Shown: in pieces, positions 21,583 through 31,684 of the stretch
Numbering within the stretch: position 1 is the first letter of the stretch
Layout: every line of letters begins with the position of its first letter
Assembly: GCF_900114165.1 (NCBI RefSeq)
Contig: NZ_FOSB01000002.1
Location: 186,001-250,000 of the forward strand
DNA: 64,000 nt
From: Halobacillus dabanensis
GTDB lineage: Bacteria; Bacillota; Bacilli; Bacillales; Halobacillaceae
Direction: 5' to 3'
Translations under genes and position numbers: made by a program
Notes under the pieces: generated by a model
Database searches by the model: none
What the model was told of the DNA's origin: nothing
The model's input: only the letters and a program-made list of their open reading frames with translations

Positions 21583-24500
21583 ATGCAGAGTTACTTATTA
21601 CAACCAAACGATATAAAGAAACTCACCGGCCAGACATTCTATAGTCGCGGCAAACAATATTTCGATAAGGGAAAAGTATACGGCCTTTCCCACAATAGCG
21701 CGATTCGTTCTTGGCGAGCGGTCGTTGCTGGTACTCATGATTACGAAGTTCGTGTCTTCTTTTTTGAAGATGAAGATGTGGAAGCGACGTGTGAATGCGC
21801 GGCTTATGCCAAATATTATACGTGTAAACATATCGCAGCCGTATTAATTGCTATAAGGGAAAAATCACTCGAAGAGCTGGCTCCGAAATTAGCTGAAAAG
21901 GGAAAACGAACTCAGACAGGTCTCACCAACCAGGATCGTATGTTTGCTGTCAGCTTATTCGAAGCTTTCCGTCAACGGCAGGAAAATCGTGGAGCTAACG
22001 ACATTAAGAAAACTCTTCAAGTCCAATACCATCTCCACCTGCAATCGATCCTCGGCGCTAGAAGCCTTGGAATTGAATTGAAGCTCGGAGAAAATTATCC
22101 ATATGTGATCAAAAACATTCGCGACCTGCTTGAGCATATTCGTAAAGAACAATCATACCGGATCACCAAAAAATTCACCTATGATCCTGCTGAACATAGC
22201 TTTTCACAAACAGATCAGCAAATCTTCCGACTCTTACAAAGAGCCTATGAGCAGGAGCAATTTTATGAGCAACAGTGGAAGACTTCAGAACCGAAAATAT
22301 TGAAAGTTTCCCCAACCCTTGTCAAACAATTGCTTCCTTTATTGGAAGAGCAGCAAGCAGAAATCATCGAACGCGGGGGTAACAGCGGACTTGTCACCTA
22401 TAAGGACGAATTCCCTGAACTCTCTTTCTACGTGTCAGAAGAACGAGGGCACTTTCATATGCATATGAACCATTTGAAAGACTACGATTATCTAGCTGAC
22501 TATCACCTTTTGTATAAGCAAGGAACTTTCTATCCTGTAGATCAAGAAAAGGAAGACGTCATTCGCACGTTATATACCATTCTTCCTTACAATTCTAATG
22601 GCAACCATACGGTCAGCCATAATGATATGGAAGGCATCGTATCATATGTGCTGCCAGAACTTGAAACGATTGCAGATGTGAATCTGGACCCGTCCGCTAA
22701 AGAAAAAATCATTCAACAGCCCCTTGTGGCCGAAACTTATTTAGATTTTCAGCAATGGACATTGACCGTCGAGATTAAGTTCCATTACGGAGATTTAACC
22801 ATCGATCCTTTCAACGAACAACCCCTCAGCAACCAAACGATTGTGAGAAGAGATCGTCAAACAGAACAAGCAATCATACAGGTTATTGAGGCAGCAGAAT
22901 TTAAATTCGATGGAGAGATGGTTTACATTGAAGACGAGGATCAGCTCGACCAATTTTTATATCACTTTTTACCGAAGTTGAAAGATTACAGCAATGTTTA
23001 CTTATCTTCGTCCGTACGTTCTCTATTGGAAGATCAGCACCATGAATTGCAAACGTCTGTAGAGTTAGAAAGTGATGGAAGCTGGCTCGATATTAATTTC
23101 ACCATCGATGGCATCAGTGATCATGATGTGACAGAAGCACTGAAGGCTGTAATTGAACGGAAAAAATATTACCGCTTATCTGACGGGGCCCTGATGTCCC
23201 TCACTTCTGATTCTTTCGAGCGTTTTCAAAAGCTTGTCGATGACCTTGACTTGAGTACAAAGGACTTGGAAGACAATCACTTTCAATTATCCACGGCGAG
23301 AAGCTTGCAGGTGGAAGATGCATTGCAACCGACAGATGCTGAACGAAATCAATTGTTCACCGAACTAGTCGATCGTCTGAAGTCTCCACACTCATTTGAA
23401 ATCGACCCGCCAGCAGAATTACAGGCAGATTTGCGTCCTTATCAGCTGACAGGTTTCCGATGGATGAAAATGCTCAGTCACTATGGGCTGGGTGGCGTTC
23501 TAGCAGATGATATGGGGTTAGGAAAAACCATACAAACCATCACCTTTCTACTTGATGAAAAAGCAAAAGGGAAAATGACAGAGCCAGCCATCATCATCAC
23601 GCCAGCGTCACTTGTATATAATTGGAAAAAGGAAATTGAAAAGTTTGCGCCACAGTTATCGGTGCAAATCTTAACAGGCGATCCAATGATGAGACAGGAA
23701 GCTCTTAAGCAAGCATCAGAAAAAGATATCTGGATCACGTCCTATCCTTTGCTCAGGCAGGATATCTCTTCCTATGAAGAGCAAAAGTTTCACGCAATGA
23801 TTCTCGACGAATCTCAAGCAATCAAAAATGAAACAACGAAAACGGCTGTTTCTGTGAGATCCGTCAAAGCAAAACACCGGTTCGCCTTGAGTGGCACGCC
23901 AATCGAAAATTCTTTGCAAGAGTTATGGTCCCTTTTCCGCACGATCATGCCTGGCTTTTTCACAAATAAAAAAAAGTTCTTGCAGCTGAAGCCAGAAAAG
24001 ATTTCGCTAATGACCCGTCCGTTCATTTTGCGCCGTATGAAGACAGAGGTCTTAGATGAGCTTCCTGATAAGATCGATACCGTTCAATACTCAGAATTGA
24101 CGAGAGACCAAAAAGAAGTTTATCTTGCCTACTTAGAGCGCATTCAAAATGATATTCAAGAGACCATTGCAACAAAGGGAATACAACGTGGAAAAATTGA
24201 GATACTCGCTGGACTGACTCGCTTGCGGCAAATCTGCTGTCACCCTTCCCTTTTCCTGGAAAATTATGAAGGACAATCAGGCAAGTTGGAACAATTGAAA
24301 GAATTGACCCGTGAGCTGAAAGAAGGCGGTCATCGCCTGCTCATCTTCTCTCAGTTCTCAAGCATGCTGACACTTATGCACGACGAGCTTGCGAAAGAAG
24401 GGCTAGATGCTTTTTATTTAGATGGCAGCACCAAATCAGACAAGCGTATGGAAATGGTCGAAGCTTTCAACAGTGGAGAAAAAGATGCGTTCTTTATTTC

Positions 24501-24786
24501 ATTAAAAGCTGGTGGAACAGGATTGAACTTGACCGGCGCCGACACCGTCATACTTTATGATCTTTGGTGGAACCCAGCAATCGAAGAGCAAGCCGCAGGA
24601 AGAGCCCATCGTATTGGCCAGGAAAAAGTGGTCCAGGTCATCCGGATGATTTCAGAAGGAACGATTGAGGAGCGCATTTACCAGCTTCAACAGAAGAAAC
24701 GCGACCTCGTCGACCAAATCATCCAGCCGGGAGAATCTATGCTGACTTCACTCAGCGAAGAAGAAATCAAACAACTATTCAACTAA
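21583..24786 (+). CDS. SNF2-family helicase with N-terminal SWIM zinc finger
   Basis: ATP-driven DNA translocase of the SWI2/SNF2 (RapA/YwqA-like) group, 1067 residues from this start. SWIM motif CxC...CxH (CECAAYAKYYTCKH) at residues 70-84. Helicase motif I DDMGLGKTIQ lies near 640, followed by II DESQAIKN, III SGTPIEN, and C-terminal motifs FSQFSSML and QAAGRAHRIGQ. The start at 21583 uses AAGGATG as ribosome site; an ATG nine bases earlier overlaps that site. Single gene between divergent prfC and its terminator. Bacterial members aid transcription-linked repair or recycling; specific role not known. No DUF or toxin partners nearby that would make it a defence system. Confidence 0.93.
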   Translation: MQSYLLQPNDIKKLTGQTFYSRGKQYFDKGKVYGLSHNSAIRSWRAVVAGTHDYEVRVFFFEDEDVEATCECAAYAKYYTCKHIAAVLIAIREKSLEELAPKLAEKGKRTQTGLTNQDRMFAVSLFEAFRQRQENRGANDIKKTLQVQYHLHLQSILGARSLGIELKLGENYPYVIKNIRDLLEHIRKEQSYRITKKFTYDPAEHSFSQTDQQIFRLLQRAYEQEQFYEQQWKTSEPKILKVSPTLVKQLLPLLEEQQAEIIERGGNSGLVTYKDEFPELSFYVSEERGHFHMHMNHLKDYDYLADYHLLYKQGTFYPVDQEKEDVIRTLYTILPYNSNGNHTVSHNDMEGIVSYVLPELETIADVNLDPSAKEKIIQQPLVAETYLDFQQWTLTVEIKFHYGDLTIDPFNEQPLSNQTIVRRDRQTEQAIIQVIEAAEFKFDGEMVYIEDEDQLDQFLYHFLPKLKDYSNVYLSSSVRSLLEDQHHELQTSVELESDGSWLDINFTIDGISDHDVTEALKAVIERKKYYRLSDGALMSLTSDSFERFQKLVDDLDLSTKDLEDNHFQLSTARSLQVEDALQPTDAERNQLFTELVDRLKSPHSFEIDPPAELQADLRPYQLTGFRWMKMLSHYGLGGVLADDMGLGKTIQTITFLLDEKAKGKMTEPAIIITPASLVYNWKKEIEKFAPQLSVQILTGDPMMRQEALKQASEKDIWITSYPLLRQDISSYEEQKFHAMILDESQAIKNETTKTAVSVRSVKAKHRFALSGTPIENSLQELWSLFRTIMPGFFTNKKKFLQLKPEKISLMTRPFILRRMKTEVLDELPDKIDTVQYSELTRDQKEVYLAYLERIQNDIQETIATKGIQRGKIEILAGLTRLRQICCHPSLFLENYEGQSGKLEQLKELTRELKEGGHRLLIFSQFSSMLTLMHDELAKEGLDAFYLDGSTKSDKRMEMVEAFNSGEKDAFFISLKAGGTGLNLTGADTVILYDLWWNPAIEEQAAGRAHRIGQEKVVQVIRMISEGTIEERIYQLQQKKRDLVDQIIQPGESMLTSLSEEEIKQLFN

Positions 24787-24814
24787 AAAGAGCCGTCCAA
24801 AACGGCTCTTTTTC
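24787..24814 (+). terminator. terminator after the SNF2 helicase
   Basis: AAAGAGCCGT/ACGGCTCTTT arms (10 bp) with a 5-base loop and trailing T's, directly after the stop. Confidence 0.9.
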
Positions 24815-24826
24815 TTCCACTCATTT

Positions 24827-24887
24827 GGAAATAAATGTATGACCTGGTACGGAAAAAGTTTCCGTACCAGGTCATACATTTATTTCC
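24827..24887. repeat. GACCTGGTAC palindrome, copy 2
   Basis: Perfect 29-bp arms (left GGAAATAAATGTATGACCTG, then GTACGGAAA) around a 3-base AAG loop. It lies between two complete terminators, in the convergent gap of the helicase and ctaA, so it is not needed for termination. Confidence 0.88.
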
Positions 24888-24905
24888 ATTGCGTTTCCTC
24901 CTATA

Positions 24906-24940
24906 ACAAAAAACAAGCTGCCGAGTTTGGCAGCTTGTTT
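24906..24940 (-). terminator. terminator after ctaA
   Basis: AAACAAGCTGCC/GGCAGCTTGTTT arms (12 bp), 6-base loop, T-run on the minus strand, immediately downstream of the ctaA stop. Confidence 0.9.
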
Positions 24941-25828
24941 TTATGTGGTGACCGTTTTCTTTTGTAATTTAAACCAGTACCCACCTAGAATACTTGCTCC
25001 TATCACCATAGTGATTGTCGAGATGATCATGTGAAGCGAAGATGCTAATACAACATTTCCTGTCACTACAATGATGAAACCAACGACAGCATTCAGCAAG
25101 ATAGAAATCAAATAAAGCCAGGAAAGTGTAATATGATACTGAAATCTCGATGCATAAATCACAAACCAGATAGCTGCCACAATAACGACAAATGTCGCTA
25201 CCCAGTGCAACGAATAAACAGCATTAGCGACAGATTCACTCGTAATCAGATATTCCATCGCCGGTATATCCATCATAACGTTACTTGCGCGACTGTGCTT
25301 AAAGAAAGCCCCGAGAATAACTTGTGCTACATAAGCGATAAAGCCGATTAAGAAAGCCCGGTAACTCATAGAAACAGATTCCCAACTTGCTCGGTTCAAC
25401 TCGATCTTCTTCTCATGGATACTATAACTCAAAAGCACGAGAACAATCAGAAGCAGCTGACTGAATGTCACATCAAAAGTGGTAAACCCTGGTGGTGTAC
25501 CAAGCAGTACATTCAATCCTCCGACAATGGATTGAAAAATAAGCAAAACTATGCTTAAGATCGCTAAAACAAATACAGGCTTCCTTTTTCTGAATTTATA
25601 AATGGCGCCTATCGCATTAATTGCTGTTAAAAATACTAATAACGGTACCATCAATCGGTGCGAATATTCAATAAGGACATGATAATCCGTAAAATCCGGG
25701 ATTATCTGACCATTACAAACCGGCCATGTCTCACCGCAAGCATCTCCGGAATTTGTCGCTACAACAAGGTTTCCGAGGATAAGCGCAAGAAACGTGACGA
25801 ACGTTGTAAGAATAGAAAATTTCTTCAT
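24941..25828 (-). CDS. ctaA: heme A synthase
   Basis: Membrane heme O monooxygenase making heme A for cytochrome aa3 oxidases. 295 residues, eight membrane helices. Conserved EYSHRLM (helix 2 Glu and His), the CGETWPVC extracellular cysteine pair, and the second-half YSLHW and SSLHM histidines mark CtaA/COX15. Neighbours are unrelated (helicase, HAD). In B. subtilis ctaA is divergent from ctaB; no ctaB lies nearby here. Confidence 0.94.
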   Translation of the reverse strand: MKKFSILTTFVTFLALILGNLVVATNSGDACGETWPVCNGQIIPDFTDYHVLIEYSHRLMVPLLVFLTAINAIGAIYKFRKRKPVFVLAILSIVLLIFQSIVGGLNVLLGTPPGFTTFDVTFSQLLLIVLVLLSYSIHEKKIELNRASWESVSMSYRAFLIGFIAYVAQVILGAFFKHSRASNVMMDIPAMEYLITSESVANAVYSLHWVATFVVIVAAIWFVIYASRFQYHITLSWLYLISILLNAVVGFIIVVTGNVVLASSLHMIISTITMVIGASILGGYWFKLQKKTVTT

Positions 25829-26436
25829 CGTCTTACCCTTTCTCTATTTATATCATGTAGTATTTCATAAGTTTCCTAAGTAAATCATATCATGAATTTT
25901 GAATGATAGAGAATGGAAAGCGCCATCATGAGTCATGAACTTTTTGTGAACGCGGATTTCCCTCTTCTTTTTATTAAAAAATCGGATCAGAGTAACGGGT
26001 CTCAACCGATGAAAATGCCCTGCATAATGGCTCCAACTGAGTAATTGACAGGGGATCTATTCGTTGGAAAATCCACCGTAAGTTGATCTCTCCAGGCCAC
26101 CCATAAAGCACAGGTCCGTTCCCCCCCTATCCAAATAACACTTACCACAAAGACAAGCTCCCACATAAACATAGAATGCCCTGTCTGTCTCAAAATAAAA
26201 AAAGACGGTGCTCAAGCCGGTACCTCGGCCTCATAAGGAGTACTCATCTACTAACTGCCCAGAATTCCTCCCATACTAAATATAGCATGTCTGAAGTCCC
26301 CTATTAGGACACCCCCTTTTATTTTCACGGAATGTCCAATAGATATGGGGAATATTTCACCACAACGACTCCCTTAAAGCCTTGTTTATCCCTTTCATGA
26401 AAAGGGAAACCTCTCCCAGAAAGGAGCTTAAAAAGT
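25829..26436. other. 608-base gap between ctaA and the HAD gene
   Basis: No convincing gene. A 63-codon minus frame at 26002-26193 lacks a ribosome site and any recognisable pattern. An inverted repeat CCCTTT..AAAGGG (about 26391-26407) lies just upstream of the HAD gene and may belong to its promoter. The ctaA promoter should be in the first 60 bases, but no clear boxes were found. Confidence 0.4.
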
Positions 26437-27087
26437 ATGAACTATAAAGCCTATGTATTTGATGCTTATGGAACATTATTTGATGTACACAGTGTCATGA
26501 AAAAAATTCATCAACTCTTTCCTGACAAAGGGCCAACTGTAAGCCAGCAATGGAGAAAGAGACAGGTCCATTATTTCCTCGTACGCCAATTAATTAACGG
26601 CTATAAGCCTTTCACTGATATCACTCGCTGGGCTCTCGTCGATGCCCTTGCATACAGTGATGTTGAGGTGAAGCCTGATGTGGTGGAAGAGTTGATGAGT
26701 GAATATGAACGATTGGTTCCCTATGATGAAGTCTCCTCTTTATCAGAAAACCACCCAGACAAGGAGTTTACTATTTTCTCCAATGGTACACGCTCGATGT
26801 TGGAACCGCTTCTTGAAAACAATCAATTAAATGATGACTTTGATCTTTTGAGTGCGGATGATGTACAGGTGTACAAACCCCACCCTGAGGCTTATCAATA
26901 CGCCCACGAACAGTTAGGTTTTGAAAAAGAGGAAGTTCTCTTCTTTTCTAGTAATCCGTGGGACATTACAGGCGCGGCGTCTTATGGCTTTCACACCGCC
27001 TGGGTCAACCGTAAGCAACAAAAATGGCCCGAGCTGGGAGTCAACCCGACTCACATAATTCAAAATTTAACCGAACTTCCTTCATAA
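26437..27087 (+). CDS. haloacid dehalogenase type II
   Basis: L-2-haloacid dehalogenase-like HAD hydrolase of 216 residues. Nucleophile Asp in FDAYGTLFDVHS (residues 8-19), the SNG motif (FSNGTRSM), Lys in YKPHPEAYQ, and the dehalogenase-type SSNPWDITGA near residue 172, which contrasts with the GDxxxD form of phosphatases. The ribosome site AAAGGAG lies 11 bases upstream. Monocistronic. True substrate may be a different small organic acid or phosphate; type II assignment rests on the SSN motif. Confidence 0.9.
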   Translation: MNYKAYVFDAYGTLFDVHSVMKKIHQLFPDKGPTVSQQWRKRQVHYFLVRQLINGYKPFTDITRWALVDALAYSDVEVKPDVVEELMSEYERLVPYDEVSSLSENHPDKEFTIFSNGTRSMLEPLLENNQLNDDFDLLSADDVQVYKPHPEAYQYAHEQLGFEKEEVLFFSSNPWDITGAASYGFHTAWVNRKQQKWPELGVNPTHIIQNLTELPS

Positions 27088-27117
27088 CTCCCAAATCAAA
27101 CTACTCTCGCCAAATGG

Positions 27118-27262
27118 CAGTATTCTTGAAAACTCGGTTTCGAGATAACCGGGATCCGTTGCCGTATGAATAGTCAGGGGTGGTTGGGAAACTACTCGTT
27201 TAGCTCCATCGTCCAGACACTCACAAAAAGTGTCGAAAATGAGTCTTCAAGAATAGGGAGCT
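27118..27262. repeat. MITE-like repeat, short internally deleted copy
   Basis: TATTCTTGAAAACTC (27120-27134) and GAGTCTTCAAGAATA (27241-27255) are inverted with one mismatch. The right end continues into GGGAGCTAT, the same terminus as the 12.9 kb copy, and GGTTTCGAGA follows the left end as in the relatives. The GC-rich core is reduced to GGGTGGTTGGGAAACTACTCG. Confidence 0.65.
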
Positions 27263-27294
27263 ATAGGGGAAGAAGAGAAAAAACTTATAGAAGC

Positions 27295-27331
27295 AAAAAA
27301 GAAGACGGAGTCCTGGATTTGGCTCCGCCTT
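27295..27331 (-). terminator. terminator after the GGDEF gene
   Basis: AGGCGGAG/CTCCGTCT stem (one G-T pair) followed by a T-rich tract with six T on the minus strand. It sits directly behind the downstream stop (27335-27337), not behind the internal stop, supporting the longer original gene. Confidence 0.7.
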
Positions 27332-27334
27332 TTA

Positions 27335-29407
27335 CTAATCAGCTTCATATAAACACACTTGATTTTTCCCTTTCCGTTTTCCACGGTAAAGAGCTTCATC
27401 TGCCGCACGAAACAGGTCGTCCAGCGTATTTCCATCTTCAGGAAAGCAGGCTACACCAATGGAGAAAGAAGAGAGGATTTCTTCCTCCTTCACCAAATAA
27501 GGATCTCTAAGTTTTTTCAGCGTCCTGATTGATACGTCTTAAATCTGTTGCCGATCCTCTATGTTCTCGAGCAGGATCGCAAATTCATCTCCACCGATTC
27601 GACCGACAGAATCACCTGCACGGGTACATTCTTTCATACGTTTCCCTACACCGCGCAAAAACTCATCTCCTATTTCATGCCCGTAACGATCATTGATACT
27701 TTTGAAACCGTCGCCGTCCAAGTAAAGGAGAGCAAACGATTGACCCGACCGCTCAAACTGAACTATGGCCTGTTCCACACGATCCTCGAATAACCTCCTG
27801 TTAGGTAAATCAGTTAAATAGTCATAGAAAGCAAATTTCTCTAGCTTCTCTTCATAGTTTTTTTGCTCAGATATATCGCGGGCCACAATAACAAAATGAC
27901 TTACTTCTCCATGTTCACTTATAACTGGGGTTCCCCGGCATTCAAACCAGACAGGCTCACCATTCCGACTCGTCAACCTCAAGCTTACGGTAAATGCCTC
28001 TTTGTTTTGAGAGCTCCTCAGGAATGCATTTTCAATATTCGATACACCTTCAGGGTCGATTTGTTGTCTCAATTCCTGTAATGGCATGTTCATAGGATTA
28101 CGTCCCAGGAATTTTTGCTGAGATGGAGAAGAGTAGATCAGTTCCCCTCGGGGAGAAAAGACAGAAATAAGATCATTCGAATGATCAGCAATCAGACGGA
28201 ACTTTTCTTCACTTTGCCTTAGAGCCTCATGTGCTCTGACTTGTTCTGTCCGATCCTCCAGGATTGCATAGATCCCTTCTTTTTTCCCTTCACTGATGAT
28301 CGGAACTAAAGATACATGCACGATTCTTTCTTCCTCTTTCACAAAAAAGTGAGTGTCAAATCCTATCCCCTTTTGGAAAAAAGATTCCAACAATTGTTCG
28401 CGGATTCCATGGACCTGGTCGTGAGGTACCCATTCCAAAACAGAAGTATCCAAAAGCTCCTCTTCCTCTTTATCCAACAAGCGTAAAGAGGCTGTATTCG
28501 CATTCGTAATCGCCCCTTGGAAAGTAAGTGTCAAAATGGGTTGCGGGTTGTATTCGAACAGCGATCGATAACGAGAGCGACTTGCTTCCAGTTTTCGCTG
28601 GGCTTCTTTTTCCTCTGAGATATCACGAACAATGGAACTAATTCCAATCGTCTCTCCTTCTTCATTTTGAATCGGAGAAGCACTGATCGACACATCAATC
28701 TTCCTTCCATTTTTTCGAATACGAACCGTTTCGTACCCGGCCACTGCGCCATCCTGTGCTTGAAAGAGTAAATCTTCCGCTTCCCTTTTATGGTTCTCGG
28801 GCACAAATGGAAAGCCAATGGAGGACTGAAGTTCTTCTTTCGTGAAACCATACAATTTTTCAAATGCACGATTCGCTTCCAAAATGCTTCCGTCCATCCC
28901 CACGATCAAAATGGCGTCTGTCGTGTCCTTCATTAACGAGCGATACATGGCATTAATCCTGCGGAGGTCGCGTTCCTTTTCAATGACTTCCGTTATATTC
29001 CTTGTTATCGTCACAATATGGGTCACTTGGACATTTTCATCGAGCATCGGCGTCAGGATGGAATGTCCTCTGAAAACCTTGCCATTGATGATGATTTCAT
29101 CCTCATATGTCATCGGTTCCTTATTTTGAACTACAGATTCATAGGCTGTGATTAACTCTTCTGCCTGGTCTTCTCCTAACAAATCCTCGATATATTTGTC
29201 TTGCCATTCCGCTCCTTTGATAAGTGAATGGTTCCTGGCAGAATAGTTCATGTCTACATATTTAAAGCGTCTTGGTCCTACGACTTCCATAAAGAAAATG
29301 TAGTCAGATATTCCATCCATTAACATATGTAACAAGTTTTCATGAGGAATGCGTTTATCAAGCCCCGACATGATTCCCTGGTCCATCCATTCTTTTAGTC
29401 GATCCAT
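27335..29407 (-). pseudogene. multi-PAS diguanylate cyclase with in-frame stop inside GGDEF
   Basis: Predicted c-di-GMP synthase sensor. Four PAS/PAC units are visible (first near residues 25-140; later ones contain TDAILIVG, NPQPILTLTF and HSNDLISVFS), then a GGDEF domain (DYLTDLPNRRLFEDR, GRIGGDEFAILLEN). No membrane segments, no EAL. A TAA at 27539-27541 interrupts the domain just after ENIEDRQQI; the same frame continues for 67 codons with the missing GGDEF end (FSIGVACFPEDG, ADEALYRGKRKGKN) to a TAG at 27335. The truncated product would end at about residue 622 and probably be inactive. Start 29407 has GAGGGG 7 bases upstream; a TTG five codons earlier is weaker. Confidence 0.9.
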
Positions 29408-29422
29408 GGAGTATCCCCTCAA

Positions 29423-29710
29423 TCGTTAAAATCGTTTTCCACACATGTATACCATCTTAACACCAATCGTTCCTGGTCCTCTATGTATCTTTCTACCAAA
29501 AAGTTTGGAAATCCTTTCAAACCTAGTAAAAAAACGCAAGTAGCTGATAGACAGGAAATTCAAAATAAGCAAAAGGGCCGGAGTTAGGTACCCTTCCGGT
29601 TTCGTTAGTGACTGGAAAATAGAGCTAGAGTAATAATCACAAACACCTTCAATCTAAGCTGGGCCTTTTTAAACCACAATGAGAGAGGCGCTGCACCGGG
29701 AACTGGACAT
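29423..29710. other. gap upstream of the PAS-GGDEF gene
   Basis: No gene seen. It should contain the PAS-GGDEF promoter, but no clear -35/-10 pair stands out. A GGCCGGAG...CTTCCGG stretch near 29578 is weakly inverted. Confidence 0.3.
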
Positions 29711-29744
29711 AAAAAAAAGCAATACGATGAACGCATTGCTTTTT
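29711..29744 (-). terminator. terminator of the iron ABC ATPase gene
   Basis: AAAGCAATGCG/CGTATTGCTTT stem with one mismatch, followed by eight T on the minus strand, about 90 bases past the stop. Confidence 0.8.
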
Positions 29745-29832
29745 ATAAGCTCTAAACCTATCATTGCTGGTATGTGTGGCGGGACCACCCCTACTATCAC
29801 CGATGTCCCGTATGTTTCCTAGTGCCTTTTAT

Positions 29833-30672
29833 TTAAACTGTTTGTTTTTGCTGAGCCTGCGCTTCGGCCTGTGCCTGTTTAATTAAACAACGGCCTTTGC
29901 CGTGCGGGATGCACATCGGTGTACCGAAAAGTGGATCTTCTCTCACATCACAAATCATCTCGAACACATGCTGCATCATGTCGCATGTGACGACATCCTC
30001 CGGCTTTCCTTGTGCAAAAACTGTCTTATCCTTGACCGCAATAATGTGATCTGCATATCGGCAGGCCAGATTAATATCGTGAAGCACCATTACGACAGTG
30101 CGTCCATTATCCTGGTTCAAATCAAACAATAGATCAAGAATTTCAATTTGGTGGGTCATATCAAGATAGGTCGTCGGCTCATCCAATAATAAGATATCCG
30201 TATCCTGAGCAAGTGTCATCGCAATCCATGCTCGCTGACGTTGCCCTCCTGATAGAGAGTCGACGGTACGATCTTTCAACTCCATCAAATTGGTATCTTC
30301 TAAAGCACGATTGACAGCTGATTCATCTTCATCCGACCAGCGCTTCGCAAACCCCTGATAAGGATAACGTCCTTGTTTAACGAGCTGATAGACGCTCAGC
30401 CCCTCAGGCGTTGTCGGACTTTGAGGGAGAATCGCCATTTTCTTCGCCACATCTTTTGTACGCATTTTAGAAATATCGGAACTATCCAACACGACTTCCC
30501 CGGACTTCGGACGTAAAAGACGAGCCATAGAACGAAGCAACGTGGACTTCCCGCAACCGTTTCCACCAATGAGTACGGTCACTTTACCTTTTGGAATTGT
30601 AATGTCCAGTGAATCTATGATGATGGAATCTCCATAGCCTAGAGTTAAATTGTTCGCCAACAGGGTATCCAT
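29833..30672 (-). CDS. siderophore/iron(III) ABC transporter ATP-binding protein
   Basis: ATPase of a ferric-siderophore importer (FecE/FhuC family), 279 residues. Walker A GGNGCGKS at about residue 36, Q-loop LPQSPTTPEG, signature LSGGQRQRAW, Walker B ILLLDEPTTYLD, H-loop VLHDINLA. The C-terminus DPLFGTPMCIPHGKG is typical of the Bacillus YusV subgroup, a shared ATPase used by several siderophore permeases; an orphan ATPase without permease or binding-protein genes fits that. A Fur box sits upstream of its promoter. A glutamine/alanine-rich tail ends the protein. Confidence 0.93.
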   Translation of the reverse strand: MDTLLANNLTLGYGDSIIIDSLDITIPKGKVTVLIGGNGCGKSTLLRSMARLLRPKSGEVVLDSSDISKMRTKDVAKKMAILPQSPTTPEGLSVYQLVKQGRYPYQGFAKRWSDEDESAVNRALEDTNLMELKDRTVDSLSGGQRQRAWIAMTLAQDTDILLLDEPTTYLDMTHQIEILDLLFDLNQDNGRTVVMVLHDINLACRYADHIIAVKDKTVFAQGKPEDVVTCDMMQHVFEMICDVREDPLFGTPMCIPHGKGRCLIKQAQAEAQAQQKQTV

Positions 30673-30786
30673 AATCTGACCTCTCCTTTATGTCTATATC
30701 ACGAAATCTATCGATGTTGGAGTTACACGAAAAATCACGAATTCAATATTTTATCTACCTTCTAGTTTATGGGCTAGTTTTCACTC

Positions 30787-30813
30787 TGTCAATGAATTTG
30801 AGAATCATTTTCA
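30787..30813 (-). promoter_or_regulatory. Fur box and -35 region of the iron ABC ATPase promoter
   Basis: TGAGAATCATTTTCA (30799-30813) matches the Fur consensus TGATAATNATTATCA at 13 of 15 positions. TTGACA (30787-30792) follows 6 bases later on the minus strand, with TAAACT 17 bases further as -10. Iron-repressed expression is expected. Confidence 0.8.
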
Positions 30814-30945
30814 TTAATTAACTGTGAAAAGTGTATGCGTGACGCTGAAAGAAGAGAACACAACAATCGCTGGCATATAAAAATGAAGCGAATAAATAAC
30901 GTCCTTTCCCAAGTATAAACGACATGCTTTAGGGAGAAATTCCCT

Positions 30946-31602
30946 TCATTCATTAGCTGCCCTTATATTTTTAATCAAATCGGCATATTGCAAATCGCCA
31001 AGCCCATACTCTCGAAATTTCACGAGCATGGACTGTATCAGTCTGTTTTCAGGTGTGTCGGGATGATCTTTGATAAATCTTACAAGTTCATTGTCATCCT
31101 TACAATAATTCAAATATAGCTCTATCCCTTTTCGCAAAGGAGGCAGCGAAATGCGAGAAGGTAAAGCTTTGTCCATGAGCACTTGTTTATATAACGAATG
31201 ATGATCAAGTATTTCAAGCGGATAGGAATCCATTGGTTCAAACAGTTCGTTGACTATACAAAGTTCGACGTTCCCTTCAAATCCGATTTGGTCAAGCCAC
31301 CCTAATAATGTCAGTAAATTGATCTGACAAAACATATCTCCATCAAACCATAGTTTGAGATTTTGCTTTTCCTGATGAAAGACAGCCTCAAGGTTTTCGA
31401 CAGTAATTCGTCTGTAATCACTTTCGGAAACACCATGCGTCAAAGCCCTTGTTTTAATAAACTCTTCCGAAAAAATCTTTTCACACGTTTTCCCGACACA
31501 CATCGCTTCATTAAAAGGAACCATAGATTCCCCTCTCAGATATCCAGTTCTCTGAAAAACACTCTTCATTTCTTCCCCGTTTAATATGTGAAGCGTATTC
31601 AA
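30946..31602 (-). CDS. DUF1835-like protein
   Basis: 218-residue cytoplasmic protein. The opening LHILNGEEMKSVF, the central NLKLWFDGDMFCQINLLTLLGWL and the following ELCIVNE resemble the DUF1835 family of Bacillaceae, which is of unknown function. The C-terminal helices (NRLIQSMLVKFREYGLGDLQYADL) fit the associated DUF3658 type. No signal peptide or membrane segment. It is separated from minJ by a terminator, so it is its own unit; no functional clue from neighbours. Confidence 0.7.
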   Translation of the reverse strand: MNTLHILNGEEMKSVFQRTGYLRGESMVPFNEAMCVGKTCEKIFSEEFIKTRALTHGVSESDYRRITVENLEAVFHQEKQNLKLWFDGDMFCQINLLTLLGWLDQIGFEGNVELCIVNELFEPMDSYPLEILDHHSLYKQVLMDKALPSRISLPPLRKGIELYLNYCKDDNELVRFIKDHPDTPENRLIQSMLVKFREYGLGDLQYADLIKNIRAANE

Positions 31603-31622
31603 AGCCTCTCCTCCTCTGTTCT

Positions 31623-31660
31623 AAAAAGCGGTTATCTTCCATCACAGAAGATAACCGCTT
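31623..31660 (-). terminator. terminator after minJ
   Basis: AAGCGGTTATCTTC and its complement (14 bp) with a 7-base loop and TTTTTAG on the minus strand. Confidence 0.9.
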
Positions 31661-31684
31661 CCTGCTGCCTCCCGAAAAAATCAT

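Noticed and set aside
21583-24786. SNF2 helicase as part of a DISARM or other defence system
   Set aside because: No methyltransferase, DUF1998, PLD or other defence genes nearby; SWIM-SNF2 of this type is a common single housekeeping gene.
26002-26193. 63-codon minus ORF in the ctaA-HAD gap
   Set aside because: No ribosome site and odd composition; probably chance.
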